Origin: DASXPG01 sp035559335
GTDB taxonomy: Bacteria; Gemmatimonadota; Gemmatimonadetes; Gemmatimonadales; JACORV01
Assembly: GCA_035559335.1 (NCBI GenBank)
Contig: DATMBH010000255.1
Location: 1 to 19,282, forward strand
DNA length: 19,282 bases
Direction: 5' to 3'
Within the stretch, counting starts at the first letter, position 1, and every line of letters starts with the position of its first letter. The position numbers were made by a program, and so were the translations under genes. Below the pieces are notes generated by a model, which saw only the letters and a program-made list of their open reading frames with translations, was not told the origin of the DNA and ran no database searches. Positions 1 through 7,085 of this stretch are shown here, in pieces.

Positions 1-2
1 CC

Positions 3-536
3 CGCCACGAGCGAGGGGAAGGGTGGGTGTACGGCTCCGACGAGCTGTACATGACCGCTGATCTGCCGTTTCCGGAGGCGGAGAGCTACGACGGTTTCGC
101 GCAGGTGGAGAACGGGGTCGGCGCAGTGCGCTACCTGGAGCAGCTGGTGAGCTCGGATCTCCACCGGCTTCCGGACCTGACGGGCCAGCGAGTGCTGGTG
201 TGCACCGGCACGGCGATGGGCCGGCTCATGCCGCGGCTGCTGCCGGCGCTGGAGCAGGCCACGGGCGGCAGCTTCGAGCTGGCGGTGCTGGAGAACAGCT
301 ACTACGGGCCGAGCGTCACGTGTGCCGGGTTGCTTCCGGGCGCTGACTTTCTCCATGCGATCGAGGCGCGCACCGATTGCAGCCTGGCGCTGCTTCCCGC
401 CGAGTCGGTGAACCAGGATGGCCGGTTCGTGGACGACCTGCTGTTCACGGTGGTGGAGAGCGGCGCTCCGATGCCGGTCCGCCTGTCCTACCACTTCACC
501 GACGCGCTCGCGCTGGTGGAGGAGGAGGCGGCGTGA
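3..536 (+). CDS. DUF512 family protein, C-terminal part (5' end outside window)
   Basis: The reading frame is open from the first bases of the window, so this is the C-terminal part of a longer protein. The visible part carries the features of the DUF512 domain: a WVYGSDELY stretch at the left edge, the PEAESYDGFAQVENGVG region, a VLVCTGTAMG strand and a C-terminal NQDGRFVDDLLF segment. In known family members this domain follows an N-terminal PDZ-like and radical-SAM-like region, which would lie to the left of the window. The precise function of these proteins is not settled. The gene is often found next to der, and here its TGA overlaps the der GTG start by four bases, so the two are probably translated together. 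An internal GTG at 27 could be mistaken for the start, but the conserved frame continues upstream of it. Confidence 0.85.
   Translation, partial: RHERGEGWVYGSDELYMTADLPFPEAESYDGFAQVENGVGAVRYLEQLVSSDLHRLPDLTGQRVLVCTGTAMGRLMPRLLPALEQATGGSFELAVLENSYYGPSVTCAGLLPGADFLHAIEARTDCSLALLPAESVNQDGRFVDDLLFTVVESGAPMPVRLSYHFTDALALVEEEAA
518..528 (+). promoter_or_regulatory. Strong Shine-Dalgarno site for der
   Basis: A run of GGAGGAGGAGG lies inside the end of the upstream gene, 4 bases before GTG 533. It decides the der start at 533, where the stop of the preceding gene overlaps as GTGA, over the much longer open frame beginning at 377. Confidence 0.75.
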
Positions 537-1858
537 AGGCGGCCACGGTGGCGGTTATCGGGCGGCCTAACGTGGGCAAGAGCACGTTGTTCAACCGCGT
601 GATCGGCGCGCGCCGCGCCATTGTGGACGAGCGGCCCGGTTCGACGCGGGACCGGCAGTACGGCAAGGCAGAGTGGAACGGGAGGGCGTTCTGGCTGGTG
701 GACACCGGAGGTCTGGTGCCCGACTCGGACGCGGGGTTCGACCGTGAGATCCGCGACCAAGTGGCCATGGCGGTCGAGGCGGCTGACGTGGTGGTGTTCA
801 TGGTGGACGTGCAGACCGGGCTGTCTCCGGCCGACGAGGAGATCGTGCGGTTCGTTCGCGAGCGGGGCCGGCCGCTGGTGGTGGCGGCGAACAAGGCCGA
901 TGAGCTAGCCGGGGAGAAGCGCCATCTGGAGTTCTACGCGCTGGGCGCGGGCGATCCGGTGCCGGTTTCTGCGGCCACGGGAAAGGGCGTGGGCGACCTA
1001 CTGGACGAGATCGTGGCCGCGCTGCCTCCGGCGCCACCGCCTCCCGAAGAGGACGAGGTCCAGGTCGCCGTCATCGGAAGACCTAACGTCGGCAAGAGCT
1101 CGCTGGTGAACCGGCTGCTGGGCGAGGAGCGGCTGATCGTTAGCGAGGTTCCCGGTACCACGCGCGATGCCATAGATACGCCGCTGCGCTACAGGGGCCG
1201 GGTGCTGAACTTCGTGGACACGGCGGGGCTCAGGAAGCGGGGCAAGATGAGCGAGGCAGTGGAGTTCTACGCCTCGCTGCGCACCGAGCGCGCAATCGAG
1301 CGGGCCGACGTGTGCGTGATAGTGGTGGACGCCGCGAGTGGGTTACACGCGATGGACGTCAGGATCGCGGCCGAGGCGTGGGAGCGCGGCACTGGACTGG
1401 TGGTTGCAGTCAACAAGTGGGACTTGGTGGAGAAGGACCACCGCACCGCCGAGCAGGGGAGGAAGGAAGCCATCGAGCGCGCGCCGTTTCTTGGGGCCGT
1501 GCCCTTCGTCTACCTGTCCGCCCTCACCGGCCAGCGGGCGACCAAGGTGCTGGAGGCGGTGGTCGAGGTCGCCGACGCCCGCCGCACACGGATCCAGACG
1601 GCCCAGGTGAACCGGGCCATCGAGGAGCTGGTGGCGATGAAGCAGCCTCCCCAGGCCGGGGGCGCCGAGGTGAAGCTGCTGTACGGCTCGCAGGTCGGCA
1701 CCGCGCCGCCGACGTTCGCCATCGTGTGCAGCCGTCCCGACAAGATCCCCGAGCACTACACTCGCTATCTGGTGAACGGACTGCGCGATCGGTTTGGCTT
1801 CGCCGGCTCGCCTATCCGCGTGCGGTTCACGCCGCGGCGTCGGGAGCGGGCGCGATGA
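533..1858 (+). CDS. der: Ribosome biogenesis GTPase Der (EngA)
   Basis: This is a tandem-GTPase protein that binds the 50S subunit and is needed for its assembly. The 441 residues show two G domains. The first has GRPNVGKST (residues 10-18), DTGG (57-60) and NKAD (about 122). The second has GRPNVGKSS (about 182), DTAG, and NKWD (about 294). A C-terminal KH-like domain ends in the basic tail FTPRRRERAR. The two G domains are joined by a short proline- and glutamate-rich linker (PPAPPPPEEDE). The GTG start at 533 places the first P-loop at the usual distance from the N-terminus and sits behind a very strong ribosome binding site. The frame is open upstream to 377, but that part reads through the end of the previous gene in another frame and has no homology. 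Its stop overlaps the plsY ATG by four bases. Confidence 0.97.
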   Translation: MKAATVAVIGRPNVGKSTLFNRVIGARRAIVDERPGSTRDRQYGKAEWNGRAFWLVDTGGLVPDSDAGFDREIRDQVAMAVEAADVVVFMVDVQTGLSPADEEIVRFVRERGRPLVVAANKADELAGEKRHLEFYALGAGDPVPVSAATGKGVGDLLDEIVAALPPAPPPPEEDEVQVAVIGRPNVGKSSLVNRLLGEERLIVSEVPGTTRDAIDTPLRYRGRVLNFVDTAGLRKRGKMSEAVEFYASLRTERAIERADVCVIVVDAASGLHAMDVRIAAEAWERGTGLVVAVNKWDLVEKDHRTAEQGRKEAIERAPFLGAVPFVYLSALTGQRATKVLEAVVEVADARRTRIQTAQVNRAIEELVAMKQPPQAGGAEVKLLYGSQVGTAPPTFAIVCSRPDKIPEHYTRYLVNGLRDRFGFAGSPIRVRFTPRRRERAR

Positions 1859-2475
1859 GCGTCGCGGTGATCGCCGGTTGGCTGCTGGGCGCCTATCTAC
1901 TCGGATCGACGCCCACTTCCTACGTCGTTGCGAGGGTCTTCGCCGGGATTGACCTGCGGCAGTTCGGATCCGGAAACCTGGGTGCGACCAACCTGTACCG
2001 TGCAATGGGCTGGAAGGCCGCGATCCCGGTCGCGCTGTACGACATCGTCAAGGGCGCCGTACCGGTGTTGCTGGCTCGACGCTGGGGGCAAGGCCCGGAG
2101 TACTGGCCCCTGATTGTGGGACTGGTCGCCGTGATGGGTCACGTGTGGTCCCCGTTCGTCAGGTTCCGTGGCGGCAAGGGCGTGGCCACCGCAGCCGGCG
2201 TGTTCACGGCGCTGGCCCCGCTAGCGCTGCTGGTGGCCATCGCGGTCTTCGCGGTAGTGCTGAAGCTGTCGGGCTATGTATCGCTGGGTTCGATGACCGC
2301 GGCGGTCGCCTTCCTCACGGCGCTGCCGTTCGTGCACCCTGACAGCCCGCGTTCGACACTCGTGGCCGCGGCGTTCGTGGCCGTGTTCATCATCTTCACG
2401 CACCGTTCCAACATCGCCCGCCTGCTCAACGGGACCGAGTCGCGGTTCGGGACGCGGAAGGCGGCCCGGCAATGA
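1855..2475 (+). CDS. plsY: Glycerol-3-phosphate acyltransferase PlsY
   Basis: This inner-membrane enzyme transfers an acyl chain from acyl-phosphate to glycerol-3-phosphate, giving lysophosphatidic acid, the first committed step of phospholipid synthesis. At 206 residues it has normal family length. The three PlsY signatures are visible: GSTPTSY near the N-terminus, GSGNLGATN at about residues 39-47, and FRGGKGVAT at about 103-111. Hydrophobic segments between them fit a multi-pass protein. The ATG at 1855 overlaps the der stop as ATGA and has GGGAG eight bases upstream. The next gene, gpsA, makes its glycerol-3-phosphate substrate and overlaps its end by four bases. Acyl-phosphate would come from PlsX, which is not in the window. 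Confidence 0.96.
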   Translation: MSVAVIAGWLLGAYLLGSTPTSYVVARVFAGIDLRQFGSGNLGATNLYRAMGWKAAIPVALYDIVKGAVPVLLARRWGQGPEYWPLIVGLVAVMGHVWSPFVRFRGGKGVATAAGVFTALAPLALLVAIAVFAVVLKLSGYVSLGSMTAAVAFLTALPFVHPDSPRSTLVAAAFVAVFIIFTHRSNIARLLNGTESRFGTRKAARQ

Positions 2476-3473
2476 GCGTAGCGGTGCTGGGTGGCGGCAG
2501 CTGGGGCACGGCGCTCGCCGATCTGCTCGCGTCCAAAGGCGTCGAGGTGGTGCTGTGGGCCTACGAACCTGAAGTCGCCGAGGAGATCAACCGCCGCCAC
2601 CGCAACGACCTGTTCCTGCCCGAAGCCCCGCTGGCGCCGTCGCTGCGAGCGACGAACGACATGCGGGAAGCCCTGCGGGGCGCCGACGTGGTGCTCGCGG
2701 TGCCGCCGTCGCATGTGGCCCGCGCGGTGCTGCGTGAGGCCGCGCGCCACGCTTCCAGCGGCGTGCTGGTGATCAGCGCTTCGAAGGGACTGGAGCCCGA
2801 GACGCTGAAGCGCATGAGCGAGGTCGCGCTCGAGGAGCTGCGCGGGGCCGCGGTGGTGGCTCTGTCGGGGCCCACGTTCGCGCGCGAGGTGTACCAGCGG
2901 CAGCCCACTGCCTGCGTTGCGGCCTCGAGTGACGCGGCGGCGGCAAAGCGGGCCCAGCAGCTGCTGAGCGCGCCGCACTTCCGGGTCTACACCAACGACG
3001 ACGTGATCGGCGTGGAGCTGGCCGGCGCCCTGAAGAACGTCATCGCGATCGCTGCGGGAATACTCGAGGGCCTCGGTATCGGCCACAACACGCGGGCGGC
3101 GCTGATCACGCGGGGGCTGGCCGAGATGACGCGGCTAGGCGTGGCGCTGGGCGCGAACCCGCTCACCTATGCTGGCCTGGCTGGCATGGGCGATCTGGTG
3201 CTCACCGCCACCGGACCGCTGTCGCGCAACCGGAGCCTCGGCGTCGAGTTGGGGAAGGGAGCGACCCTGGCGGATATCCAGGCGCGGCGGCTGTCGGTAG
3301 CAGAGGGCGTGGGCACGGCGCGCACAGCCGTAGCGTTAGGTGAGCGTGTAGGTGTGGAGCTACCCATCAGCCGCGAGGTCGGCCGGGTACTGTTCGAGAA
3401 CAAGCCGCCGCGCCAGGCGATCGCCGAGCTCATGGAACGGACCCTGACCAGCGAGCGAGGGGAGTCCCAGTGA
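2472..3473 (+). CDS. gpsA: NAD(P)-dependent glycerol-3-phosphate dehydrogenase
   Basis: This cytoplasmic enzyme reduces dihydroxyacetone phosphate to sn-glycerol-3-phosphate, supplying the head group for PlsY. The 333-residue protein starts with the Rossmann dinucleotide motif GGGSWGTALA (residues 7-16). It continues with the SASKGLEPET region, the GPTFA motif, the catalytic lysine in GALKNVIAIAAG (Lys at about 188), and GMGDLVLTATGPLSRNR in the C-terminal helical domain. All conserved features look intact. The ATG overlaps the plsY stop as ATGA, with GGAAGG some 11 bases upstream. Its own stop overlaps the GTG of the MerR gene. The plsY-gpsA pairing places both steps of lysophosphatidic acid synthesis in one coupled unit. 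Confidence 0.96.
   Translation: MSVAVLGGGSWGTALADLLASKGVEVVLWAYEPEVAEEINRRHRNDLFLPEAPLAPSLRATNDMREALRGADVVLAVPPSHVARAVLREAARHASSGVLVISASKGLEPETLKRMSEVALEELRGAAVVALSGPTFAREVYQRQPTACVAASSDAAAAKRAQQLLSAPHFRVYTNDDVIGVELAGALKNVIAIAAGILEGLGIGHNTRAALITRGLAEMTRLGVALGANPLTYAGLAGMGDLVLTATGPLSRNRSLGVELGKGATLADIQARRLSVAEGVGTARTAVALGERVGVELPISREVGRVLFENKPPRQAIAELMERTLTSERGESQ
3457..3464 (+). promoter_or_regulatory. Shine-Dalgarno site for the merR-type gene
   Basis: GAGGGGAG lies five bases before GTG 3470, inside the last codons of gpsA. It supports the GTG that overlaps the gpsA stop as the true start. Confidence 0.6.
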
Positions 3474-3868
3474 CCGCCGGCGAGCCGCTCCAGGAGTTCT
3501 TCTCGATCGGCGAGGTCTGCACCCTGACCGACCTCAAGCCGCACGTGCTGCGCTACTGGGAGAGCCAGTTCCGGTTCCTCAATCCGGCCAAGAACCGCTC
3601 CGGCAACCGGGTCTATCAGCGGCGCGAGATCGAGCTGATCCTGCTGGTGAAGCACCTGCTGTACACCGAGAAGTACACGATCGAGGGTGCGCGCCAGCGC
3701 ATCGAGCACTACCGCAAGACGGGCGAACTCAAGCCCGCAGCCCACGCGGCGCTCACAGTGGAGATGATCCGCGACCTGAGGATGGGGCTGGAGGACGTCA
3801 GGCGGATTCTCAACGGCGAGCCGCCGGCGCGGCGGCCGGAGGAAGAGGAAGCGGGGAGTGAGTCCTGA
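3470..3868 (+). CDS. Small MerR-family transcriptional regulator
   Basis: This is a 132-residue DNA-binding protein. Residues about 10-80 form a MerR winged-helix domain: FFSIGEVCTLTDLKPHVLRYWE, then a wing with NRSGNRVYQRREIELI and the helix region LLVKHLLYTEKYTIEGAR. The rest is a short helical tail ending in an acidic stretch (RPEEEEAGSES). There is a single cysteine, at residue 17 inside the HTH, so it is not a cysteine-type metal sensor, and no effector domain is visible after the short helix. It may read out protein partners or simply dimerise on DNA. Its place between gpsA and a glycosyltransferase, with GTG start and four-base overlap, says it is co-expressed with lipid synthesis genes. 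The target is unknown; autoregulation of the operon is possible. Confidence 0.9.
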   Translation: MTAGEPLQEFFSIGEVCTLTDLKPHVLRYWESQFRFLNPAKNRSGNRVYQRREIELILLVKHLLYTEKYTIEGARQRIEHYRKTGELKPAAHAALTVEMIRDLRMGLEDVRRILNGEPPARRPEEEEAGSES

Positions 3869-4556
3869 GGCCGCGACGCATGAGGTCGCGGTGGTCGTTC
3901 CCGCATTTCGCGCCTCGCGGACCATCGCCGACGTCGTGACGCGGGTACGCGCCGCCGTGCCCCTGGGTACGGTGCTGGTGGTGGACGACGGCTCCGACGA
4001 CGACACGGCTGCGCTGGCCCTGGCCGCCGGGGCCGCAGTCGCAAGCCACGAGCGCAACCTCGGCAAGGGCAGGGCACTGGCCACCGGCCTGGCCGCCGCC
4101 GCTGCGCTCGACGGAATGCGCTGGACCGTGACGCTCGATGCCGACGGCCAGCACCCGCCGGAGCACATTCCCGACCTGCTTGCGCCGCTGGTATCCGGTG
4201 CGGCGGACCTGGTGATCGGCGCGCGCGCGCGCAGCGGGACCCCGATGCCGCCCGCGCGGAGATTCACCAACTGGCTCTCCAGCACCCTGGTTTCGCGGGG
4301 CACCGGTCAAGCCGTGCCGGATTCGCAGTCCGGCTTCCGCGCCATGACGCGCGCGGTCGTGGAGCGGATAAGGCCCAACGGGAGCCGCTATGAGTTCGAG
4401 ACCGAGTTCCTCTTCGACGCCGCTGCCGCCGGGTTTAGAATTCGGTCGCAACCGGTGCCCACGCTTTACGGCTCCGAATCCAGCCATTTCAGGAGCATCA
4501 CCGACACCATGCGCATCGCGCGGACCTTCGTGAGGCACTGGCGGGAGATCCTGTGA
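3858..4556 (+). CDS. Family 2 glycosyltransferase, DPM1-like, without membrane helices
   Basis: This 232-residue GT-A fold enzyme begins with VAVVVPAFRASRTIADVV. It has the nucleotide-binding VVDDGSDDDT, the NLGKGRALATG segment, and the metal/nucleotide DxD motif in TLDADGQHPPE. The C-terminal part (YEFETEFLFDAAAAGFRI followed by a VPTLYG turn) is typical of bacterial relatives of polyprenol-phosphate mannose/glucose synthases. No transmembrane helix is visible, so it is probably cytoplasmic or peripheral on the membrane. Sugar donor and acceptor cannot be read from sequence. The GTG start at 3858 overlaps the MerR gene by 11 bases and has GAGGAA seven bases upstream. The surE start overlaps its stop. 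Its place with lipid genes suggests a lipid acceptor, by inference only. Confidence 0.88.
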   Translation: MSPEAATHEVAVVVPAFRASRTIADVVTRVRAAVPLGTVLVVDDGSDDDTAALALAAGAAVASHERNLGKGRALATGLAAAAALDGMRWTVTLDADGQHPPEHIPDLLAPLVSGAADLVIGARARSGTPMPPARRFTNWLSSTLVSRGTGQAVPDSQSGFRAMTRAVVERIRPNGSRYEFETEFLFDAAAAGFRIRSQPVPTLYGSESSHFRSITDTMRIARTFVRHWREIL

Positions 4557-5302
4557 TCATTCTCTGCACCAACGACGATGGCCTGCACGCCCGCGGCATC
4601 GCGATATCGGCCTCCATCTGCGCTGAGATCGGCGAGGTGTGGTCGGTGGCGCCCGATCGCGAGCAGTCGGCCACCAGTCACTCGCTGACCCTGTACCGAC
4701 CGCTGCGTCCCACCCAGCGCGGCGAGCGCCGCTGGGAGGTGGATGGGACTCCGACCGACTCGGTGCTTCTGGCGCTCTCGGCCCTGCTGCCCCGGCGGCC
4801 GGATGTAGTGGTGAGCGGCATCAATCACGGCCCCAACATGGGCGAGGACGTGCTCTACTCGGGTACCGTGGCCGCGGCTATGGAGGCGCTCTCGCTCGGC
4901 GTGCCGGCTATCGCGCTTTCCTACGCCGGCCGCGACCTCGAGCACCTGGAAAGCTACCGCGAGTCCCTGACCCGCCTGCTGCGCTCCATTTTCCAGTACC
5001 ATCCTTTCCCCAAGGACACGCTGCTCAACGTGAACATCCCGCCGATCCCCGCCAAAGATCTCAAGGGCGTACGCGTCACCACGCTCGGCAGCCGGGTGTA
5101 TGAGGAGTCCATCCAGCGCTCCGAGGACCCGTGGGGAAGGCCGATCTACTGGATCGGGGGAGGGCGCATCAGCTGGAGCGGCGACGAGATGTCGGACTTC
5201 CAGGCCATCGCTGATGGGTGCATCAGCGTCACACCGCTACACCTCGACCTGACCGACTACTCGGACCTGGACCGCGTGCGGTCATGGGACCTGAAGGCGT
5301 GA
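4553..5302 (+). CDS. surE: 5'/3'-nucleotidase SurE
   Basis: SurE is a metal-dependent phosphatase acting on nucleoside 5'- and 3'-monophosphates, linked to stationary-phase survival. The 249-residue product has the N-terminal metal-binding TNDDG (Asp8 and Asp9), Ser39 in REQSATSHSLT, and the SGINHGPNMGEDVLYSGTV loop with the metal-ligand Asn at about 91. These match the ligands known in characterised SurE proteins. Length is normal for the family. The GTG start overlaps the preceding stop as GTGA and has GGGAG five bases before it. The pcm gene follows directly, as in enterobacteria, where surE and pcm are also adjacent. Confidence 0.96.
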   Translation: MIILCTNDDGLHARGIAISASICAEIGEVWSVAPDREQSATSHSLTLYRPLRPTQRGERRWEVDGTPTDSVLLALSALLPRRPDVVVSGINHGPNMGEDVLYSGTVAAAMEALSLGVPAIALSYAGRDLEHLESYRESLTRLLRSIFQYHPFPKDTLLNVNIPPIPAKDLKGVRVTTLGSRVYEESIQRSEDPWGRPIYWIGGGRISWSGDEMSDFQAIADGCISVTPLHLDLTDYSDLDRVRSWDLKA

Positions 5303-5955
5303 GCCGGGGCGACTCGTACGCGGGCTATCGCCTGCGGCTGGTGGAATCGGTGCGGGAGCGGGGAATCAAGGACCTGCTGGTGCTGAAGGCCATCAGCGAG
5401 GTGCCGCGGCACCTGTTCGTGCCCGAGGCGCTGCGCGAGCGCGCCTACGAGGACACCTCGCTTCCGATCGGCCGCGGCCAGACCATCTCGGCTCCCTCGA
5501 CCCACGCCCGCACCCTGGCAGCGCTGGGGCTCACTGGACGTGAGAAAGTACTTGAGGTCGGCACCGGTTCCGGCTACCAGACCGCGCTGCTCGCCGCATG
5601 CGCTTCACAAGTGTTCTCGGTGGAGCGCGTGAAGAGCCTCGCTGAGCAGGCGCGGGCCGCGATCGCGGCGGCCGGGTGCCGGAATGTCTCCATCCTTATC
5701 GGCGACGGAACGCTCGGCTGGCGAGCCTATGCGCCATACGATGCCATAGTGGTGGCCGCAGCCTCACCGGATGTTCCCGCTCCGCTCTTGGAGCAGCTCA
5801 GACCGGGCGGCCGCATCCTGCTGCCGATAGGCGACCGTGAGCGACAGGTCCTCACTCTCGTCACCACCGGACCCGACGGCGCCGTCGTCAGCCGCGAGGT
5901 CGTCGGCGACGCAACCTTCGTACCGCTGCTGGGAACTCACGGATTCGATGCTTGA
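5299..5955 (+). CDS. pcm: Protein-L-isoaspartate O-methyltransferase
   Basis: This enzyme uses S-adenosylmethionine to methylate isoaspartyl residues in aged proteins, starting their repair. The 218-residue product has the N-terminal RERGI and VPRHLFVPEALRERAYED blocks, LPIGRGQTIS (substrate binding), and the SAM motif I EVGTGSGYQTALLA. It then has YDAIVVAAASPDVP and LRPGGRILLPIG. I chose GTG 5299 because it overlaps the surE stop as GTGA, like the other junctions of this operon, and has GGGA upstream. An in-frame ATG at 5284 would add five residues (MGPEG) but lacks a ribosome binding site. The frame stays open further left without conserved sequence. The surE-pcm neighbourhood suggests a shared maintenance role in slow-growing cells. 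Confidence 0.94.
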   Translation: MSRGDSYAGYRLRLVESVRERGIKDLLVLKAISEVPRHLFVPEALRERAYEDTSLPIGRGQTISAPSTHARTLAALGLTGREKVLEVGTGSGYQTALLAACASQVFSVERVKSLAEQARAAIAAAGCRNVSILIGDGTLGWRAYAPYDAIVVAAASPDVPAPLLEQLRPGGRILLPIGDRERQVLTLVTTGPDGAVVSREVVGDATFVPLLGTHGFDA

Positions 5956-6613
5956 GGAGCTAGGACTGTGGCTGGTGGACGCCATCGGCCGCATGGGATA
6001 CATCGGCGTTGTACTGCTGATGGCGATGGAGTCCTCGGTGCTGCCTGTGCCCTCGGAGCTGGTAATGCCGCCCGCGGGGTACCTGGCTGCGCGAGGCGAG
6101 ATGAACCTGTGGATCGCGCTGGCCGCCGGTACCGTGGGAAGCTGCATCGGCGCATATGCCAACTACTGGGTGGCCTCACGTCTCGGTCGCTGGGTGTTCG
6201 TGCGTTATGGCAGGTGGGTCCTGTTGAGCGAACGCTCCCTGGACCGCACCGAGCGGTTCTTCAGGCGTCACGGCGAGATCGCGACGTTTGTGGGACGGCT
6301 GTTTCCGGTCATCAGGCACCTGATCTCCATTCCGGCCGGGCTGGCCCGCATGCGGCTGGATCGCTTCTTCCTCTATACGGCCGTGGGCGCCGCCATCTGG
6401 TGCGCGATCCTGCTAGCGATCGGTTGGGTGATAGGCAGGGCAGGCGGCTCGCTGAGCCGGGAGCTGCTGAGCGACTACGCTCACCGCGCCGTGCTGTGGC
6501 TGGTGCCGGCTGTGGTGCTCACCGTAGCGCTGTACGTGTGGCTGCGCCGCAGGCGCGCCGGCGGCGCGGCGGGACCGGGGGCGGGTCCGGGGGCGGGAGC
6601 GGACAACGGGTGA
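5948..6613 (+). CDS. DedA family membrane protein
   Basis: This is a 221-residue multi-pass inner-membrane protein of the DedA (SNARE-associated/VTT) family. Visible hallmarks are the N-terminal amphipathic MLEELGLWLVDAIGRMGYIG and the re-entrant MESSVLPVPSELVMPPAGYLA. Further on are the FRRHGEIATFVGRLFPVIRHLISIPAGLARM block with its conserved arginine and proline, and a later GAAIWCAILLAIGWVIG helix. Some family members translocate undecaprenyl phosphate or phospholipids across the membrane; which one this does cannot be told from sequence. The C-terminus after the last helix is a short RRRRAGGAAGPGAGPGAG tail, probably disordered. ATG 5948 overlaps the end of pcm by eight bases; the ribosome binding site is poor. 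The acylphosphatase GTG overlaps its stop. Confidence 0.92.
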   Translation: MLEELGLWLVDAIGRMGYIGVVLLMAMESSVLPVPSELVMPPAGYLAARGEMNLWIALAAGTVGSCIGAYANYWVASRLGRWVFVRYGRWVLLSERSLDRTERFFRRHGEIATFVGRLFPVIRHLISIPAGLARMRLDRFFLYTAVGAAIWCAILLAIGWVIGRAGGSLSRELLSDYAHRAVLWLVPAVVLTVALYVWLRRRRAGGAAGPGAGPGAGADNG

Positions 6614-6894
6614 GCGGGCTGCGCGCCGTCAGGCTCCAGGTGGAGGGGATGGTGCAGGGCGTCGGTTTCCGTTGGTACGTCCTGAGCCGTGCTCAGGCGC
6701 TTGGCGTGCGTGGCTGGGTTCGAAACCGCGACGACGGATCGGTCGAGGTGGTCGCGCTCGCTACACCTGAGACGATACATGAGCTAATTGAAGTAGTACG
6801 CGAAGGTCCGCCCGGAGCAGACGTGTACGGCGTGACCGTGGAAGACATCTCGGCGGAGCTGGTTACGGAGCGGTCCTTCAGGATAAAACACTAG
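6610..6894 (+). CDS. Acylphosphatase
   Basis: This small 94-residue cytoplasmic enzyme hydrolyses carboxyl-phosphate bonds such as those of acetyl phosphate or 1,3-bisphosphoglycerate. The diagnostic VQGVGFRWYV loop carries the phosphate-binding arginine, and GWVRNRDDGSVEV carries the catalytic asparagine. Both lie at normal distances, and the protein has family length. The GTG start overlaps the DedA stop as GTGA, with GGGAG about ten bases upstream. It is the last gene of the plus-strand operon. A plsY gene sits upstream in the same operon, so acyl-phosphates are made or used nearby, but a link between the two is only a guess. Confidence 0.95.
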   Translation: MSGLRAVRLQVEGMVQGVGFRWYVLSRAQALGVRGWVRNRDDGSVEVVALATPETIHELIEVVREGPPGADVYGVTVEDISAELVTERSFRIKH

Positions 6895-6905
6895 CAACGA
6901 GGGAA

Positions 6906-6924
6906 CGGGGAGAAGGGAGCCCCG
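6906..6924 (+). terminator. Possible weak terminator hairpin after the plus-strand operon
   Basis: CGGGG at 6906-6910 can pair with CCCCG at 6920-6924 across a nine-base loop, 12 bases after the acylphosphatase stop. The following CTTGTTGT is only moderately T-rich. This is the sole candidate end for the ten-gene operon before the tRNA, but the short stem keeps it doubtful. Confidence 0.3.
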
Positions 6925-6948
6925 CTTGTTGTGAAAGGGTTGTGCCAA

Positions 6949-6980
6949 GCCAGCCTTCCCGGCGAGTTTTCACGGCTGGC
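6949..6980 (+). repeat. Inverted repeat in the tRNA leader
   Basis: GCCAGCC (6949-6955) and GGCTGGC (6974-6980) form a perfect seven-base inverted repeat with an 18-base spacer. The right arm includes the first two bases of the tRNA. It may shape the 5' leader of the precursor tRNA, or be chance in GC-rich DNA. I see no clear -10/-35 pair for the tRNA in 6895-6978, which otherwise holds only the hairpin noted at 6906. Confidence 0.3.
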
Positions 6981-7052
6981 CCCCGTAGCTCAGATGGATA
7001 GAGCAGCGGTTTCCTAAACCGTTGGCCGCGTGTTCGAGTCACGCCGGGGGCA
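6979..7052 (+). tRNA. tRNA-Arg (anticodon CCT)
   Basis: The 74-base cloverleaf is complete. The acceptor stem GCCCCCG (6979-6985) pairs with CGGGGGC (7045-7051), followed by discriminator A at 7052. The D stem is GCTC/GAGC. The anticodon stem GCGGT/ACCGT (7006-7010 and 7018-7022) encloses loop TTCCTAA with anticodon CCT at 7013-7015, reading AGG. The T stem GCGTG/CACGC encloses the loop TTCGAGT. CCA is not encoded; CTG follows the discriminator, so CCA must be added after transcription. This is a rare-codon arginine tRNA in a GC-rich genome, and it lies in the gap between the ten-gene operon and the TPR gene. Confidence 0.96.
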
Positions 7053-7085
7053 CTGGCAGCCGTTACTTCACACTTTTCAGGCAGG

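Noticed and set aside
377..532. Upstream extension of the der reading frame
   Set aside because: It reads through the end of the DUF512 gene in another frame, is arginine/glycine-rich without conserved features, and GTG 533 has a much better ribosome binding site.
4218..4231. GC dinucleotide run
   Set aside because: It lies within the glycosyltransferase coding region and encodes conserved Gly-Ala-Arg residues; an ordinary effect of high GC.
6541..6612. Gly/Ala/Pro repeat at the end of the DedA protein as a possible separate element
   Set aside because: It is a short imperfect repeat (GPGAGPGAG) at a protein terminus, probably a disordered tail made by slippage; no DNA-level element is apparent.
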